DNA of 64,000 bases. Origin: Quisquiliibacterium transsilvanicum. GTDB lineage: Bacteria > Pseudomonadota > Gammaproteobacteria > Burkholderiales > Burkholderiaceae_E. Positions within the stretch are counted from its first letter, which is position 1. Each line of letters opens with the position of its first letter. This document shows, one piece after another, positions 1-10,680 of the stretch. Both the position numbers and the translations under genes were made by a program. The DNA is taken from assembly GCF_014202215.1 (NCBI RefSeq), contig NZ_JACHGB010000007.1, forward strand, positions 62,001-126,000, read 5' to 3'. The notes below the pieces were generated by a model. The model did not search any database and was not told the DNA's origin. It saw nothing but the letters and a program-made list of their open reading frames with translations.

Positions 1-3000
1 CAGGCGCGGGTAGCGCGGGCGGGCGGGGCGGTGGGGGCGGTGGGGGCGGCGGGTGCAGGTGCGGGTGGAGATTCAGGCGCAGGTGGAAATTCGGGCATAG
101 GTGCGGGTGCGGTTGGCGGGGAGCGGGAGGGCGCGTTCGCTCAGGCGGTGACGGAAGGGGCTTCGGCGCACGCTGCGTCGAACGCCTTGTGGGAATCTTT
201 GTCGGAATATTCGCAGGGCGCCGGGTCACGGGCGGACCGCGACGCGGACGCCGCCGCCGCTGCTGACGTCGACGCCAGCCAGCCCTCGGCCGAGTCCGTC
301 CTGGAAATGCATGCGGACGAGGCGGCCAGCCTGTTCGTCGCGCTGGCAGAGCGCCCCGGCGACGCGGTGCTGCGCGGCGCAATGCGCGAGACCCTGGCGC
401 GGGTGCGCGATGCGGCGATGCTGCTCGACCGCGCCGACCGACGTCATGGCGCCGACGAGGCGCTGGCGCTGCTTGGCGCGCCGGGCGACGTTGATGCGGC
501 CCGCCTGGCGAAGGCCCTGGAGGCGGCCGGGATCGCGCTGCCGGTGGCCGTCGTGCCGAGCGCGCCGATGCCCGCCGACGAGGCCGCGGTCGACAGCGAG
601 CTGCTCGAGATATTCCTCGGCGAGGCGGAGGAGGTGCTCGCCGCGATCGAGGAGCATGCCGCACTGTCCATCGCCACGCCTTCGGATGCTCAGTATTTGA
701 CCACCATCCGCCGCGGTTTCCACACGCTGAAGGGCTCGAGCCGCATGGTCGGCCTGATGCCGTTCGGCGAGGCAGGCTGGGCGCTGGAGCAGGCGCTGAA
801 CCAGTGGCTGGCCGACGAGCGCCCGGGCGACGAGCCGCTGTATGCGCTGATCGACGACGCCGTGGCCCGGATGGCGCAGTGGGTTGCCGAGCTGCGCGCC
901 GATCCGGCCAGCGCAGCGGCGATCGCGCCGCGAGTGCTGGTTGCGCATGCCGATGCGGTGCGCGAGGGACGCGATCCGGCGCAGGCGATGGCTGATGCGA
1001 GGGAAGTGGCGGCAGCGGAGGCAGCGGAGGCAGAGGCGGCAGCGACGGCGGCGACGGCGGCGACGGAAGCCCCGGCACAAGCGGGCGCTGGTGCGGCAGA
1101 AGCGGATGCGCTGACGCTTGCCGAATTGCCGGGCGAAGCCGCAGTCGATGCGGCCGCCCTCGAAGACACGGCAGACGTTGTCGAGGTCCTGGGCGCCTTC
1201 GAGTTTCACGAAGAAGCGTTCGAGGCACCGCGGGCCGAGGCAACGCAGATCGAGGCATCGCAGACCGACGCATCGCTGGCCGACGCATCGCTGGCCGAAG
1301 CGCTGCCGGCCGAAGCGCTGCCGGCTGACGGCCAGGAAGCCACCGTCGAGGCGGACGCCATCCGTTTCTTCGACGCCGACGTGGACCTCGGCGACATCGA
1401 GGAGGTGGAACTCGGCGCCGTCGCGCCGGCCGAGGCGGACAACTCCCTGTCTGATCCGCAGTGCGAAACCTTCACGCAGCCCGAGGCATTCACCGAGCAG
1501 CCCGGGGCAGTCACGTCGCAGCCCGCGGCAGTCACGTCGCCGCCCGAATCCGTCGAGCTTCCCGACGTAGTCACAATCGGCGCGCGCGAACTGAGCCGGC
1601 AGCTCTACACGATCTTCCTGTCGGAAGCCGACGACCTGATCGGGCGGCTGACCGACGACGTCTTCGCCTGGCGCGCCAATCCGGCCCGCGGCGCAAGCAG
1701 CGACGGCACGCGTGCCGCGCACTCGCTCAAGGGCAGCTCCAGCGTCGTCCAGCTCGACGGCGTGCACCGGATCGCCGAACGCCTGGAGGCCTTCATGCAG
1801 GCGCAGCGCGCCTGCAGCGAGGTTCCGGAGCCTGCGGAGCTGCAGGTGGTCTCCGACGCGGTCGAGCGGATGCAGGCGATGCTGCACCAGTTCGCCGCGG
1901 GTGCCGAGCCGCGCGACGAGCCGCTGGCGTTCGAGGCGATCGCCGCGCTGGCCGCCTGGTGGCGCGCCAAGCTCAAGGCTCCGCTGGCGCCCGAGGAAGG
2001 GCACGAGTACGCGGATTCCGCAGAGGCCGAGGCCTCCTTTTCCGGAGAGTGGGGCGGCGAGCCGGCGGGTGCGTCGTTTTCCGCACCGGAAGGCTTTGGC
2101 GCCGGCGAGGACGGCCACGACGACGATGCAGCCGCGGCGGTGCTGACGGTCGACGAGATCGACGCGGACCTGCTGCCGGTGTTCATCGAGGAGGCCGAGG
2201 ACCAGCTGCCGCAGATCGGCGAGAACCTGCGGGCCTGGCAGCAGCGGCCCGCCGACGCGTCGCTGCCGCAGAAGCTGATGCGCCAGCTGCACACCGTCAA
2301 GGGCAGCGCGCGCATGGCTGGCGCGATGGTGCTGGGCCAGCGGGTGCATGACATCGAGACCCGCGTCGAGGCGCTCGCCGGCCTGGCCGCTGCGCCGGTG
2401 GCGATGATCGACGAGCTGGTTGCCGAGCATGACGCCGCGGTGGCGTGCTTCGAGGCGCTGAGGTCCTGGCCGGGTCCGCTGGAGGCGCAGCCGGTCGGGG
2501 CGGCCGATTCGGCGGCATCGGAGCAGGCCGCCGCCGCCGCTGTACTGCAGGAGCAGGCGCCCGCGTCGACTGCTCTCGAGGCGCCTGCTGCCGGCGCGTC
2601 CGCCGTCGCAGCGTCGGAAGTCACGGCCTCTTCTGCAGATGCCGCGCCCTCAGCGTTCTCCGCGCCCGCCGCTGGCGGCGGGGCGCCGCTCGCATCGCCC
2701 GCCGATGGCGTCTCCGATCCAGGCTCATCGCTTGAGCCTGCGCGCTTCGCCGCGACTACGGTGCCCGCGGCCAGCGCCGAGCCCGCAGCCGCTCAGCGCG
2801 CCCATCCCATGGTCCGCGTTCGCGCCGACCTGCTCGACCGGCTGGTCAACGAGGCCGGCGAGGCGTCCATCGCGCGTTCGCGGCTGGACAACGGCTTCAC
2901 CGGCCTGCGCCAGTCGCTCGCCGACCTCACCGAGAACGTCGCGCGGCTGCGCTCGCAGCTGCGCGAGATCGAGATCCAGGCCGAGTCGCAGATCCAGGCG

Positions 3001-4632
3001 CGCATCGCGCAGCGCCGCGACGACGATCGCGACTTCGACCCGCTCGAGTTCGACCGCTTCACGCGTTTCCAGGAGCTCACGCGGATGCTGGCCGAGTCGG
3101 TCAACGACGTGGCCACCGTGCAGCACAACGCGATCCGCACGCTGGAGGATTCGTCCAAGGACCTGCACCGGCAGGGCCAGGTGCTGCGCGACCTGCAGCA
3201 GAACCTGATGCGGGTGCGGATGCTGCAGTTCGGCTCCATCGGCGACCGGCTCTACCGCGTGGTGCGTCAGGCCGCCAAGGAGCTGGACAAGCGAGTGAAC
3301 CTCGACATCCGCGGCGCCACCGTGGAGATCGACCGCAGCGTTCTGGAACGCATGGCGGGCCCGATCGAGCATCTGCTGCGCAACTCGGTGGCGCACGGCA
3401 TCGAGCCGCGCGAGCGCCGCGTGGCCGCCGGCAAGCAGGAGACCGGCGAGATTTCGGTGGAGGTGCGCCAGGAGGGCCGCGAGATCGTGCTGTCCTTCGC
3501 CGACGACGGCGGCGGCCTGGACGCCGAGCGCATCCGCGCCCGCGCGCTGGCCGCCGGCCTGATCGCGCCGGACGCGCAGCTCGGCGCCGGCGAGCTCGGC
3601 GACCTGATCTTCACGCCGGGCTTCAGCACCGCCGACACCGTCACCGAGATCAGCGGCCGCGGCGTCGGCATGGACGTGGTGCGTTCCGAGGTGGCCTCGC
3701 TGGGCGGGCGCATCGAGACCGAGTCCATGCCCGGTCAGGGCACGCGCTTCACCATCCACCTGCCGCTCACGCTGGCGGTGTCGCAGGTGGTGCTGGTGAG
3801 CGCGGGCAAGGCGCGCTTCGCCGTGCCCTCGTCCAGCGTCGAGCAGTTGCTGCAGCTCAAGCCGCAAGCGCTCGCCTCCGCCTATGCGGAGCGCTCGGTG
3901 GAATGGCAGGGCACGCGCGTGCCGCTCTTCTTCCTCGGCTCGCTGGTCGAGATGCCGGACCTGAACCCGGTGGCGCAGCACTACTCGCCGGTGCTGGTGC
4001 TGCGCTCCGGTCACCAGCGCATCGCGCTGCACTGCGACGAGGTCACGCGCAACCAGGAGGTGGTGGTCAAGAACGTCGGCCCGCAGGCGGCTCGCGTGCG
4101 CGGCGTGACCGGCGCCACGGTGCTGGGCAACGGCGACATCGTGCTGATCGTCAACCCGGTGGCGCTGGCCCAGGTGGCGGCCGGCGAGGTGCTCGACCGG
4201 GTGGTGAAGGCTCCGTCGATCGCCGCGGTGATGGCCGAGGCACTGCCGCCGGTGGTGATGGTGGTGGACGACTCGGTGACCGTGCGCAAGGTGACCCAGC
4301 GCCTGCTGGCGCGCGAGGGCTACCAGGTGATGCTCGCCAAGGATGGCGTGGACGCGCTGCGCCAGCTGGAGGACACGGTGCCCGACGTGATGCTGCTGGA
4401 CATCGAGATGCCGCGCATGGACGGCTTCGACCTGGCCCGCCACCTGCGCGGCAACGAGCGCCTGCGCGAGGTGCCGATCGTGATGATCAGCTCGCGCACC
4501 GCCGACAAGCACCGCAACCACGCGATGTCGCTGGGCGTGAACGTCTTTCTGGGCAAGCCCTACGGCGAGACGCAGCTGCTGGAGCAGGTGGCCGGCTTCA
4601 CCGCCAATCGTCGCAAGGCGATCGCCGGCTGA
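1..4632 (+). CDS. chpA: ChpA/PilL-type hybrid chemosensory histidine kinase (5' end outside window)
   Basis: This is the CheA-like kinase of a Chp/Pil system, which usually controls type IV pilus motility and cAMP-linked responses. The frame is open from base 1, so the true start lies upstream. Three Hpt domains are visible, with phospho-accepting histidines in HTLKGSS (base 721), HSLKGSS (1720) and HTVKGSA (2290). They are followed by a P3-like helical region, an HATPase domain (N box NSVAHGIEPRERR near 3390, G boxes DDGGGLD and GRGVGMDVV), a CheW-like domain (about 3760-4200) and a receiver domain with DDS (4267), acceptor Asp in LLDIEMPRMDG (4399) and Lys at 4555. Linkers are Ala/Glu-rich and contain short direct repeats (1266-1325). 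More Hpt domains could lie upstream. A strong terminator follows, so this is probably the last gene of its operon. Assignment to the ChpA class is by domain order. Confidence 0.9.
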   Translation, partial: QARVARAGGAVGAVGAAGAGAGGDSGAGGNSGIGAGAVGGEREGAFAQAVTEGASAHAASNALWESLSEYSQGAGSRADRDADAAAAADVDASQPSAESVLEMHADEAASLFVALAERPGDAVLRGAMRETLARVRDAAMLLDRADRRHGADEALALLGAPGDVDAARLAKALEAAGIALPVAVVPSAPMPADEAAVDSELLEIFLGEAEEVLAAIEEHAALSIATPSDAQYLTTIRRGFHTLKGSSRMVGLMPFGEAGWALEQALNQWLADERPGDEPLYALIDDAVARMAQWVAELRADPASAAAIAPRVLVAHADAVREGRDPAQAMADAREVAAAEAAEAEAAATAATAATEAPAQAGAGAAEADALTLAELPGEAAVDAAALEDTADVVEVLGAFEFHEEAFEAPRAEATQIEASQTDASLADASLAEALPAEALPADGQEATVEADAIRFFDADVDLGDIEEVELGAVAPAEADNSLSDPQCETFTQPEAFTEQPGAVTSQPAAVTSPPESVELPDVVTIGARELSRQLYTIFLSEADDLIGRLTDDVFAWRANPARGASSDGTRAAHSLKGSSSVVQLDGVHRIAERLEAFMQAQRACSEVPEPAELQVVSDAVERMQAMLHQFAAGAEPRDEPLAFEAIAALAAWWRAKLKAPLAPEEGHEYADSAEAEASFSGEWGGEPAGASFSAPEGFGAGEDGHDDDAAAAVLTVDEIDADLLPVFIEEAEDQLPQIGENLRAWQQRPADASLPQKLMRQLHTVKGSARMAGAMVLGQRVHDIETRVEALAGLAAAPVAMIDELVAEHDAAVACFEALRSWPGPLEAQPVGAADSAASEQAAAAAVLQEQAPASTALEAPAAGASAVAASEVTASSADAAPSAFSAPAAGGGAPLASPADGVSDPGSSLEPARFAATTVPAASAEPAAAQRAHPMVRVRADLLDRLVNEAGEASIARSRLDNGFTGLRQSLADLTENVARLRSQLREIEIQAESQIQARIAQRRDDDRDFDPLEFDRFTRFQELTRMLAESVNDVATVQHNAIRTLEDSSKDLHRQGQVLRDLQQNLMRVRMLQFGSIGDRLYRVVRQAAKELDKRVNLDIRGATVEIDRSVLERMAGPIEHLLRNSVAHGIEPRERRVAAGKQETGEISVEVRQEGREIVLSFADDGGGLDAERIRARALAAGLIAPDAQLGAGELGDLIFTPGFSTADTVTEISGRGVGMDVVRSEVASLGGRIETESMPGQGTRFTIHLPLTLAVSQVVLVSAGKARFAVPSSSVEQLLQLKPQALASAYAERSVEWQGTRVPLFFLGSLVEMPDLNPVAQHYSPVLVLRSGHQRIALHCDEVTRNQEVVVKNVGPQAARVRGVTGATVLGNGDIVLIVNPVALAQVAAGEVLDRVVKAPSIAAVMAEALPPVVMVVDDSVTVRKVTQRLLAREGYQVMLAKDGVDALRQLEDTVPDVMLLDIEMPRMDGFDLARHLRGNERLREVPIVMISSRTADKHRNHAMSLGVNVFLGKPYGETQLLEQVAGFTANRRKAIAG

Positions 4633-4655
4633 GGCGCCAGCCGCCCCCTCTTCCC

Positions 4656-4692
4656 GACGGCCGGCTCCCCCGGCCGTCTTTATTTTCTTTTC
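4656..4692 (+). terminator. Rho-independent terminator after the chemosensory kinase
   Basis: A perfect 9-bp stem (GACGGCCGG at 4656-4664 with CCGGCCGTC at 4670-4678) and a 5-nt loop are followed directly by a T-rich run to 4692. It separates the kinase operon from the efflux operon. Confidence 0.9.
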
Positions 4693-4694
4693 TG

Positions 4695-4723
4695 TGAGAC
4701 AAAACTGTCTCAAGTGATATGAT
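4695..4723 (+). promoter_or_regulatory. Promoter with palindromic operator for the RND efflux operon
   Basis: TGAGAC-N6-GTCTCA (4695-4712) is a perfect inverted repeat. A -35-like GAGACA (4696-4701, 4 of 6 matches) and a -10 TATGAT (4718-4723, 5 of 6) are 16 bp apart, so the palindrome covers the -35 element and spacer. This fits repression by the TetR-family protein encoded at the end of the same operon. That pairing is inferred. Confidence 0.6.
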
Positions 4724-4752
4724 TCCGTATTAACCCCCTCGGACAAGACCAC

Positions 4753-5940
4753 ATGCAACCGAAGAACCTCCGCTTCGGCCTTCCCGCGCTGGCGCTCTCG
4801 ATCGCCGCGCTGCTTGCAGGCTGCAATTCCGGCGACCAGGGCGCCGGCCCCGGGGGCGCGCCCCCGCCCGCGCCTGTTGGCGTGATACAGGTGGCGCCGC
4901 AGGCGACCACGGTCACCAGCGAGCTGCCGGGCCGGCTGGAATCGGTGCGCGTGGCCGAGGTGCGCGCCCGCGTGCCCGGCGTGGTGCTGGAGCGCAGCTT
5001 CCGCGAGGGCAGCGACGTGAAGGCGGGGCAGGTGCTGTTCCGCATTGACCCCGCGCCGCTGCGCGCCGACCTGCAGGCGGCCACCGCCAGCCTGCAGCGC
5101 GCCGAGGCCTCGCGCGAGCTGGCGCTGGTGCAGGTGCGCCGCTACGAACCGCTGGTGAAGGCCAACGCGGTGAGCCGCCAGGAGTACGACAACGCAGCCG
5201 CCGCGCTCAAGCTGGCCGACGCCGAAGTGGCCGCGCAGCGCGCCGCCCGCGACCGCGCCCGGCTGAATCTGGGCTACGCCACCGTCAACGCGCCGATCGC
5301 CGGCCGGATCGGCCGCGCGCTGGTCACCGAGGGCGCGCTGGTCGGCCAGGGCGAGGCCACGCCGATGGCGCGCATCCAGCAGATCGATCCCATCCATGCC
5401 GACTTCACCCAGCCTGCCTCGGAACTCACGCGGCTGCGCGAGGCCTTCGAGCGCGGCGAGATCTCCGACGCGGGCAATGCGGCCGGGCGCGTGAAGCTGG
5501 TGCTGGATGACGGCACCGAGTATCCGCTCGCGGGCACGCTGCTGTTTTCCGACGCAGAGGTGGACCGCAGCAGCGGCCAGGTGACGCTGCGCGCCCGCTT
5601 CGCCAACCCCGAGCGGCGGCTGCTGCCCGGCATGTACGTCCGCGTGCGCCTGGAGCAGGGGGTGGAGCAAGGGGCGCTTCGCGTGCCGCAGCAGGCGGTG
5701 CAGCGTTCCACCGACGGCGGCGCAAGCGTCTGGGTGCTGGACGCAGAGAACAAGCCGGTGCCGCGCCCGGTGAAGACCGGCGCCGCGGTGGGCGACGAAT
5801 GGGTGGTGCGCGAAGGCCTGAAGGCCGGCGACACCGTGGTCGTCGAGGGCTTCCAGAAGATCCGCCCGGGGGCGCCGGTGCAGCCGACTCCGTGGAGCCG
5901 CAGCCCCGCCGCCCCGGCCGCCGAAAAGCCGGGAGCCTGA
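4753..5940 (+). CDS. RND efflux periplasmic adaptor (AcrA/MexA family lipoprotein)
   Basis: This is the membrane-fusion subunit that links an inner-membrane RND pump to an outer-membrane channel. The N-terminus is a lipoprotein signal ending in LLAGC, with the lipidated Cys at residue 24. It continues with the paired lipoyl half-motifs around a helical hairpin (roughly residues 65-185), beta-barrel and membrane-proximal domains typical of AcrA/MexA. Length (395 residues) is normal. It is the first gene of a four-gene operon. The pump gene starts 1 base after its stop codon. The start is the ATG at the lipoprotein signal; the ribosome site is weak. Substrate range cannot be read from the sequence. 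Confidence 0.93.
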   Translation: MQPKNLRFGLPALALSIAALLAGCNSGDQGAGPGGAPPPAPVGVIQVAPQATTVTSELPGRLESVRVAEVRARVPGVVLERSFREGSDVKAGQVLFRIDPAPLRADLQAATASLQRAEASRELALVQVRRYEPLVKANAVSRQEYDNAAAALKLADAEVAAQRAARDRARLNLGYATVNAPIAGRIGRALVTEGALVGQGEATPMARIQQIDPIHADFTQPASELTRLREAFERGEISDAGNAAGRVKLVLDDGTEYPLAGTLLFSDAEVDRSSGQVTLRARFANPERRLLPGMYVRVRLEQGVEQGALRVPQQAVQRSTDGGASVWVLDAENKPVPRPVKTGAAVGDEWVVREGLKAGDTVVVEGFQKIRPGAPVQPTPWSRSPAAPAAEKPGA

Positions 5941-5941
5941 C

Positions 5942-8900
5942 ATGCCGCGTTTCTTCATCGACCGGCCAATCTTCGCCTGGGTGGTGGCGCTGTTCATCAT
6001 CCTGGCGGGGATCCTGGCCATCCCCAGCCTGCCAATCTCGCAGTACCCGAGCGTGGCGCCGCCCAGCGTCGAGATCTCGGCCGTCTACCCGGGCGCGTCC
6101 GCGCAGACCGTCGACCAGGCGGTCACCAGCCTGATCGAGCAGGAGCTCAACGGCGCCAAGGGCCTGCTCTACTACGAGTCGCAGAGCAACTCCTACGGTC
6201 GTTCCTCCATCTCCGCCACCTTCGCGCCGGGCATCGATCCCGACCTGGCGATGGTCGACGTGCAGAACCGCATCAAGAAGGCCGAGTCGCGGCTGCCGCA
6301 GGCGGTGATGCGGATGGGCCTGCAGGTGGAGAAGGCGAGCAGCAACTTCCTGATGGTGGTCACGCTGTCGTCGAAGGACGGGCGGCTCAACCAGCTGGGG
6401 CTGGCCGACTACATCACGCGCAACGTCATCAACGAAGTCCGCCGCGTGCCGGGCGTGGGCAAGGCGCAGCTCTATGCCGCCGAGCGCGCGATGCGCGTCT
6501 GGATCGATCCCGAGCGCCTGGTCGGCTACGGCCTGTCAGCGCAGGAGGTCAACCAGGCCATTTCGGCGCAGAACACCCAGGTGCCGGCGGGAATGCTCGG
6601 CGATCAGCCGGCCACCAGCACGCAGCAGATCAGCGCCTCGGTGATCGTCAAGGGCCTGCTGGGCTCGCCCGAGGAGTTCGGCGAGATCGTGCTGCGCGCC
6701 AACCCCGATGGCTCCAAGGTGCGCCTGCGCGACGTCGCGCGCGTCGAGGTGGGCGGCGAAACCTACCAGTTCGGCGCGCACCTCAACGGCAAGGAAACCG
6801 CGGCGATCGCGATCCAGCTTGCGCCGGGCGCCAACGCGCTGGCCACCGCCGATGGCGTGGAGGCCAAGCTCGACGAACTGTCGCGCTACTTCCCCGACGG
6901 CGTCGAGTACGACACCCCGTACAACACCGCGCCCTTCGTGAAGATCTCGATCCAGCAGGTGCTCAAGACGCTGGCCGAGGCGATGGTGCTGGTGTTCCTG
7001 GTGATGCTGCTGTTCCTGCAGAACCTGCGCTACACGCTGATCCCGACCATCGTGGTGCCGATCGCGCTGCTGGGCACCTTCGCGGTGATGCTGGCAGCGG
7101 GCTTCTCGATCAACGTGCTGACCATGTTCGGCATGGTGCTGGCCATCGGCATCCTGGTCGACGATGCGATCGTGGTCGTCGAGAACGTCGAGCGCATCAT
7201 GGCCACCGAGGGGCTGTCGCCCAAGGAGGCCACGCGCAAGGCGATGGGCCAGATCACCGGCGCGATCGTCGGCATCACGCTGGTGCTGGCGGCGGTGTTC
7301 TTCCCGCTGGCCTTCATGTCCGGCTCGGTGGGCGTCATCTACCGGCAGTTCTCGCTGTCGATGGCCACCTCCATCCTGTTCTCGGGCTTCCTCGCGCTGT
7401 CGCTCACGCCTGCGCTGTGCGCCACGCTGCTCAAGCCCATCCCGGCCGGGCACCACGAAGAGAAGAAGGGCTTCTCCGGCTGGTTCAACCGCTGGTTCCA
7501 GCGCACCACCGTGGGCTACGAGCGCAGCGTGGGCGGACTGGTGCGCCGCACCGGCCGCGGCATGGTGCTGTACCTCGCGCTGATCGCAGTGCTGGGCTAC
7601 ACCTACATGCGCCTGCCTTCGTCCTTCCTGCCGGTCGAGGACCAGGGCTTCACGATCACCGACGTGCAGCTGCCCGCGGGCGCCACCACCGGCCGCACCC
7701 GCGAGGCGCTGGCCCAGCTCGAGGGCTACATGATGTCGCGTCCCTCGGTGGCGAACATCGTTGCGATCAGCGGCTTCAGCTTCTCGGGAATGGGCCAGAA
7801 CGCCGGTCTTGCGTTCACGGTGTTCAAGGACTGGTCCGAGCGCGGCCCTGACGAGTCCGCGTCGGCCGAGGCCAACCGGGCCAACGGCGCGATGTTCATG
7901 GGTGTGAAGGACGCGCAGATGTACACGCTGGTGCCGCCGGCCATTCCCGAGCTCGGCAGCGCGAGCGGCTTCTCGCTGCGCCTGCAGGACCGCGGCGGGC
8001 TGGGCCACGAGGCGCTGCTGGAGGCGCGCAACCGCCTGCTGGGGGCGGCCGCCAGCAACCCGGTGCTCGCCTATGCGCGGGTCGAAGGCCTGGAGGACGC
8101 GCCGCAGCTGCAGCTCGACATCGACCGCGACAAGGCCAACGCGCTGGGCGTGCCCTTCGAGCGGATCTCGCAGACGGTGTCGACCGCGCTGGGTTCCGCG
8201 GTGATCAACGACTTCGCCAACATGGGCCGCATGCAGCGGGTGATCGTGCAGGCCGACGTCGACGCGCGGATGACGCCGGAGGCGCTGCTGAACCTGAACG
8301 TCGCCAGCACCCGCGGCGCCATGGTGCCGCTGTCGGCCTTCGCCAGCACTTCCTGGACCACCGGCCCGGTGCAGCTGGTGCGCTACAACGGCTATCCGTC
8401 GTACCGGATCTCCGGCGACGTCAAGCCGGGCTACAGCACCGGCCAGGGCATGGAGGAGATGGAGCGGCTGATCTCCGAGCTGCCGGCGGGGGTCGGCTTC
8501 GAGTGGACCGGGCAGTCGCTGCAGGAGCGTCAGTCGGGCGCCCAGGCGCCGCTGCTGATGGGCCTGGCGCTGCTGGTGGTGTTCCTGGTGCTGGCGGCGC
8601 TCTACGAGAGCTGGACGATTCCGTTCTCGGTGATCCTGCTGGTGCCGATGGGCGTGGTCGGCGCGGTGCTCGCGGTCACGCTGCGCGGCATGCCGGACGA
8701 CGTTTTCTTCAAGGTGGGATTGATCACGATCATCGGCCTGTCGGCCAAGAACGCGATCCTCATCGTAGAGTTCGCCAAGGATCTGGTCGCGCAGGGGATG
8801 GGCGTTGCCGAGGCCACGGTGGAGGCGGCGAAGCTGCGTTTCCGTCCGATCGTGATGACGTCGCTGGCCTTCATCCTGGGCGTGGTGCCGCTGGCGATCG

Positions 8901-9064
8901 CCACCGGCGCAAGCTCGGCGAGCCAGCGCGCCATCGGCACCGGCGTGATCGGCGGCATGATTGCGGCCACGGTGCTGGGCGTGTTCCTGGTGCCGGTGTT
9001 CTTCGTGGTGGTGCAGCGGCTGTTCGGCGGCAAGGCACGCGCCGCGGCCGGGGAGAAGGTCTGA
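5942..9064 (+). CDS. RND multidrug efflux pump inner-membrane transporter (AcrB/MexB, HAE1 type)
   Basis: A proton-driven export pump of the hydrophobe/amphiphile efflux family. At 1040 residues it has the normal length. The start [14 protein letters not shown] is characteristic of the family. Two sets of six membrane segments flank the periplasmic porter and docking loops. The proton-relay residues are present: an Asp pair at 407-408 in [12 protein letters not shown] and a Lys at about 936 in [13 protein letters not shown]. It follows the adaptor by 1 base. Its stop overlaps the next ATG by 1 base (TGATG), so translation is likely coupled. Confidence 0.95.
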   Translation: MPRFFIDRPIFAWVVALFIILAGILAIPSLPISQYPSVAPPSVEISAVYPGASAQTVDQAVTSLIEQELNGAKGLLYYESQSNSYGRSSISATFAPGIDPDLAMVDVQNRIKKAESRLPQAVMRMGLQVEKASSNFLMVVTLSSKDGRLNQLGLADYITRNVINEVRRVPGVGKAQLYAAERAMRVWIDPERLVGYGLSAQEVNQAISAQNTQVPAGMLGDQPATSTQQISASVIVKGLLGSPEEFGEIVLRANPDGSKVRLRDVARVEVGGETYQFGAHLNGKETAAIAIQLAPGANALATADGVEAKLDELSRYFPDGVEYDTPYNTAPFVKISIQQVLKTLAEAMVLVFLVMLLFLQNLRYTLIPTIVVPIALLGTFAVMLAAGFSINVLTMFGMVLAIGILVDDAIVVVENVERIMATEGLSPKEATRKAMGQITGAIVGITLVLAAVFFPLAFMSGSVGVIYRQFSLSMATSILFSGFLALSLTPALCATLLKPIPAGHHEEKKGFSGWFNRWFQRTTVGYERSVGGLVRRTGRGMVLYLALIAVLGYTYMRLPSSFLPVEDQGFTITDVQLPAGATTGRTREALAQLEGYMMSRPSVANIVAISGFSFSGMGQNAGLAFTVFKDWSERGPDESASAEANRANGAMFMGVKDAQMYTLVPPAIPELGSASGFSLRLQDRGGLGHEALLEARNRLLGAAASNPVLAYARVEGLEDAPQLQLDIDRDKANALGVPFERISQTVSTALGSAVINDFANMGRMQRVIVQADVDARMTPEALLNLNVASTRGAMVPLSAFASTSWTTGPVQLVRYNGYPSYRISGDVKPGYSTGQGMEEMERLISELPAGVGFEWTGQSLQERQSGAQAPLLMGLALLVVFLVLAALYESWTIPFSVILLVPMGVVGAVLAVTLRGMPDDVFFKVGLITIIGLSAKNAILIVEFAKDLVAQGMGVAEATVEAAKLRFRPIVMTSLAFILGVVPLAIATGASSASQRAIGTGVIGGMIAATVLGVFLVPVFFVVVQRLFGGKARAAAGEKV

Positions 9065-10680
9065 TGCAAGGGAATTCGAGCATGAAGCGGGGAATCGAGG
9101 CAGGGGAGCCGATGACGGGTCGGCGCAGCGGCAGCGGCGAAGGCCGCGGCGCGATGCCCGCGACCGGGCTGCGCGCGCCGCTGGCCGCAATCGCGGCGGC
9201 GCTGCTGGCGGCGGGCTGCTCCTTCGCGCCGGTGCATGAGCGGCCGGTGGCGCCGGTGGCGGCGGAGTGGCGCGACGCCGCCGCCGTGCAGCGCGCCGGC
9301 GCCGCGGCCGAGGCGCAAGCCGTCGCGGCCGCCGACATCGGCTGGCGCGAGTTCTACGCCGAGCCGGCATTGCAGGAGCTGATCGCGCGGGCGCTGGAGC
9401 ACAACCGCGACCTGCGGATGGCGGTGCTCAACATCGAGGCGGCGCGCGCGCAGTACGGCATCCAGCGTGCCGACCGGCTGCCCGGCATCGGCGCGGGCGC
9501 CAGCGCCACGCGCCAGCGGGTGCCGGCCGATCTCTCGCCGAGCGGCAGCTCGAGGGTCGCCGAGCAGTACGACGCCACCATCGGCATCAGCGCCTTCGAG
9601 CTGGACTTCTTCGGCCGGGTGCGCAACCTCGGCGAAGCGGCGCTGGCCGAGTATCTGGCCACTGCCGAGGCGCGCCGCGCGGCGCAGATCGCGCTGGTGG
9701 CGCAGGTCGCCGGCACCTGGGTCAGCGGGCTTGCCGCATCCGAGCAGCTGGCCCTGCTGGACCGCACGCTGCAGGCTCGGGAGGATTCGCTGCGGCTGAT
9801 CCGTCTGCGCTACGACGGCGGCGCCGCCAGCGAGCTCGAAGTGCGCCAGGCCGAGGGCCTGGTCGAGAGCGCGCGCGCCGATCGCGCCGATGCGCAGCGC
9901 GATCGCCTGCAGGCCCGCAATGCGCTGGAGCTGCTGGTCGGCCAGCCGGTTGACGATGCCTCTCTGGGCGTGAAGCCGCTCGCTGCGGTGGCGCTGCCCC
10001 AGGCCCCGGCGGCCGGACTGCCCTCGGCGCTGCTCGAGCGGCGCCCCGACATCCTCGCTGCCGAAGAGCGGCTGCGCGGCGCCAGCGCCAGCATCGGCGC
10101 GGCGCGCGCGGCCTTCTTCCCGCGCATCACGCTGACCGGCGCGGTGGGCACCGCCAGCAGCGACCTCGACGGCCTGTTCGGCGGCGGCTCGGGCATCTGG
10201 AGCTTCCTGCCCAGGATCACCCTGCCGATCTTCGACGGCGGCCGCAACCAGGCGGGGCTGGACCTGGCCGAGGTGCGCCGGGATCTCGCGGTGGCCGGTT
10301 ACGAGAAGACCGTGCAGCTGGCCTTCCGCGAAGTGGCCGACGCGCTGGCCGCCCGCAGCACCATCGGTTCCCGGCTCGCCGCCCGCCAGGCCCAGGTGGC
10401 CGCGGCGGCGCGCAGCCTGGAGCTCGCCGAGCTGCGCTACCGCGGCGGCGTCGACAGCCAGCTGCAGTGGCTGGATGCGCAGCGCTCGCTGCTTGGCGCC
10501 GAGCAGGCGCTGCTGGGCGCGCGGGTTGCGCAGGCGGCGAACCTCGTCGAGCTCTACAAGGTGCTGGGCGGCGGCTGGCTGGAGCGCAGCCCGGCCGCGG
10601 CCCCTGCCGCGGGTGATGCGAAGGGGGCTGCTGCGGTGCCCGGCGGGCAGGGGGCCGCGCCGTCGGGAACCGCCTCGTGA
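9064..10680 (+). CDS. Outer-membrane efflux channel lipoprotein (OprM/NodT family)
   Basis: The outer-membrane duct of the tripartite efflux system. A lipobox LLAAGC is followed by the two TolC-like repeats expected of the OprM family, including the LRYRGGVDS and LDAQRSLL-type motifs near the C-terminus. The start is uncertain. ATG 9064 overlaps the pump stop codon but would put the lipid Cys at residue 52. Later ATGs at 9082 (behind an AAGGG), 9112 (behind GGGGAG) and 9154 (Cys then at residue 22) give a more normal signal. The coordinates use the longest form. The last 4 bases overlap the regulator gene. Confidence 0.9.
   Translation: MQGNSSMKRGIEAGEPMTGRRSGSGEGRGAMPATGLRAPLAAIAAALLAAGCSFAPVHERPVAPVAAEWRDAAAVQRAGAAAEAQAVAAADIGWREFYAEPALQELIARALEHNRDLRMAVLNIEAARAQYGIQRADRLPGIGAGASATRQRVPADLSPSGSSRVAEQYDATIGISAFELDFFGRVRNLGEAALAEYLATAEARRAAQIALVAQVAGTWVSGLAASEQLALLDRTLQAREDSLRLIRLRYDGGAASELEVRQAEGLVESARADRADAQRDRLQARNALELLVGQPVDDASLGVKPLAAVALPQAPAAGLPSALLERRPDILAAEERLRGASASIGAARAAFFPRITLTGAVGTASSDLDGLFGGGSGIWSFLPRITLPIFDGGRNQAGLDLAEVRRDLAVAGYEKTVQLAFREVADALAARSTIGSRLAARQAQVAAAARSLELAELRYRGGVDSQLQWLDAQRSLLGAEQALLGARVAQAANLVELYKVLGGGWLERSPAAAPAAGDAKGAAAVPGGQGAAPSGTAS

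Noticed and set aside
2725-6021. A 1098-codon minus-strand frame across the kinase end and the efflux adaptor.
   Set aside because: It spans two clearly identified plus-strand genes and the terminator between them; composition is His/Arg/Gln-rich, as expected for antisense of GC-rich genes.
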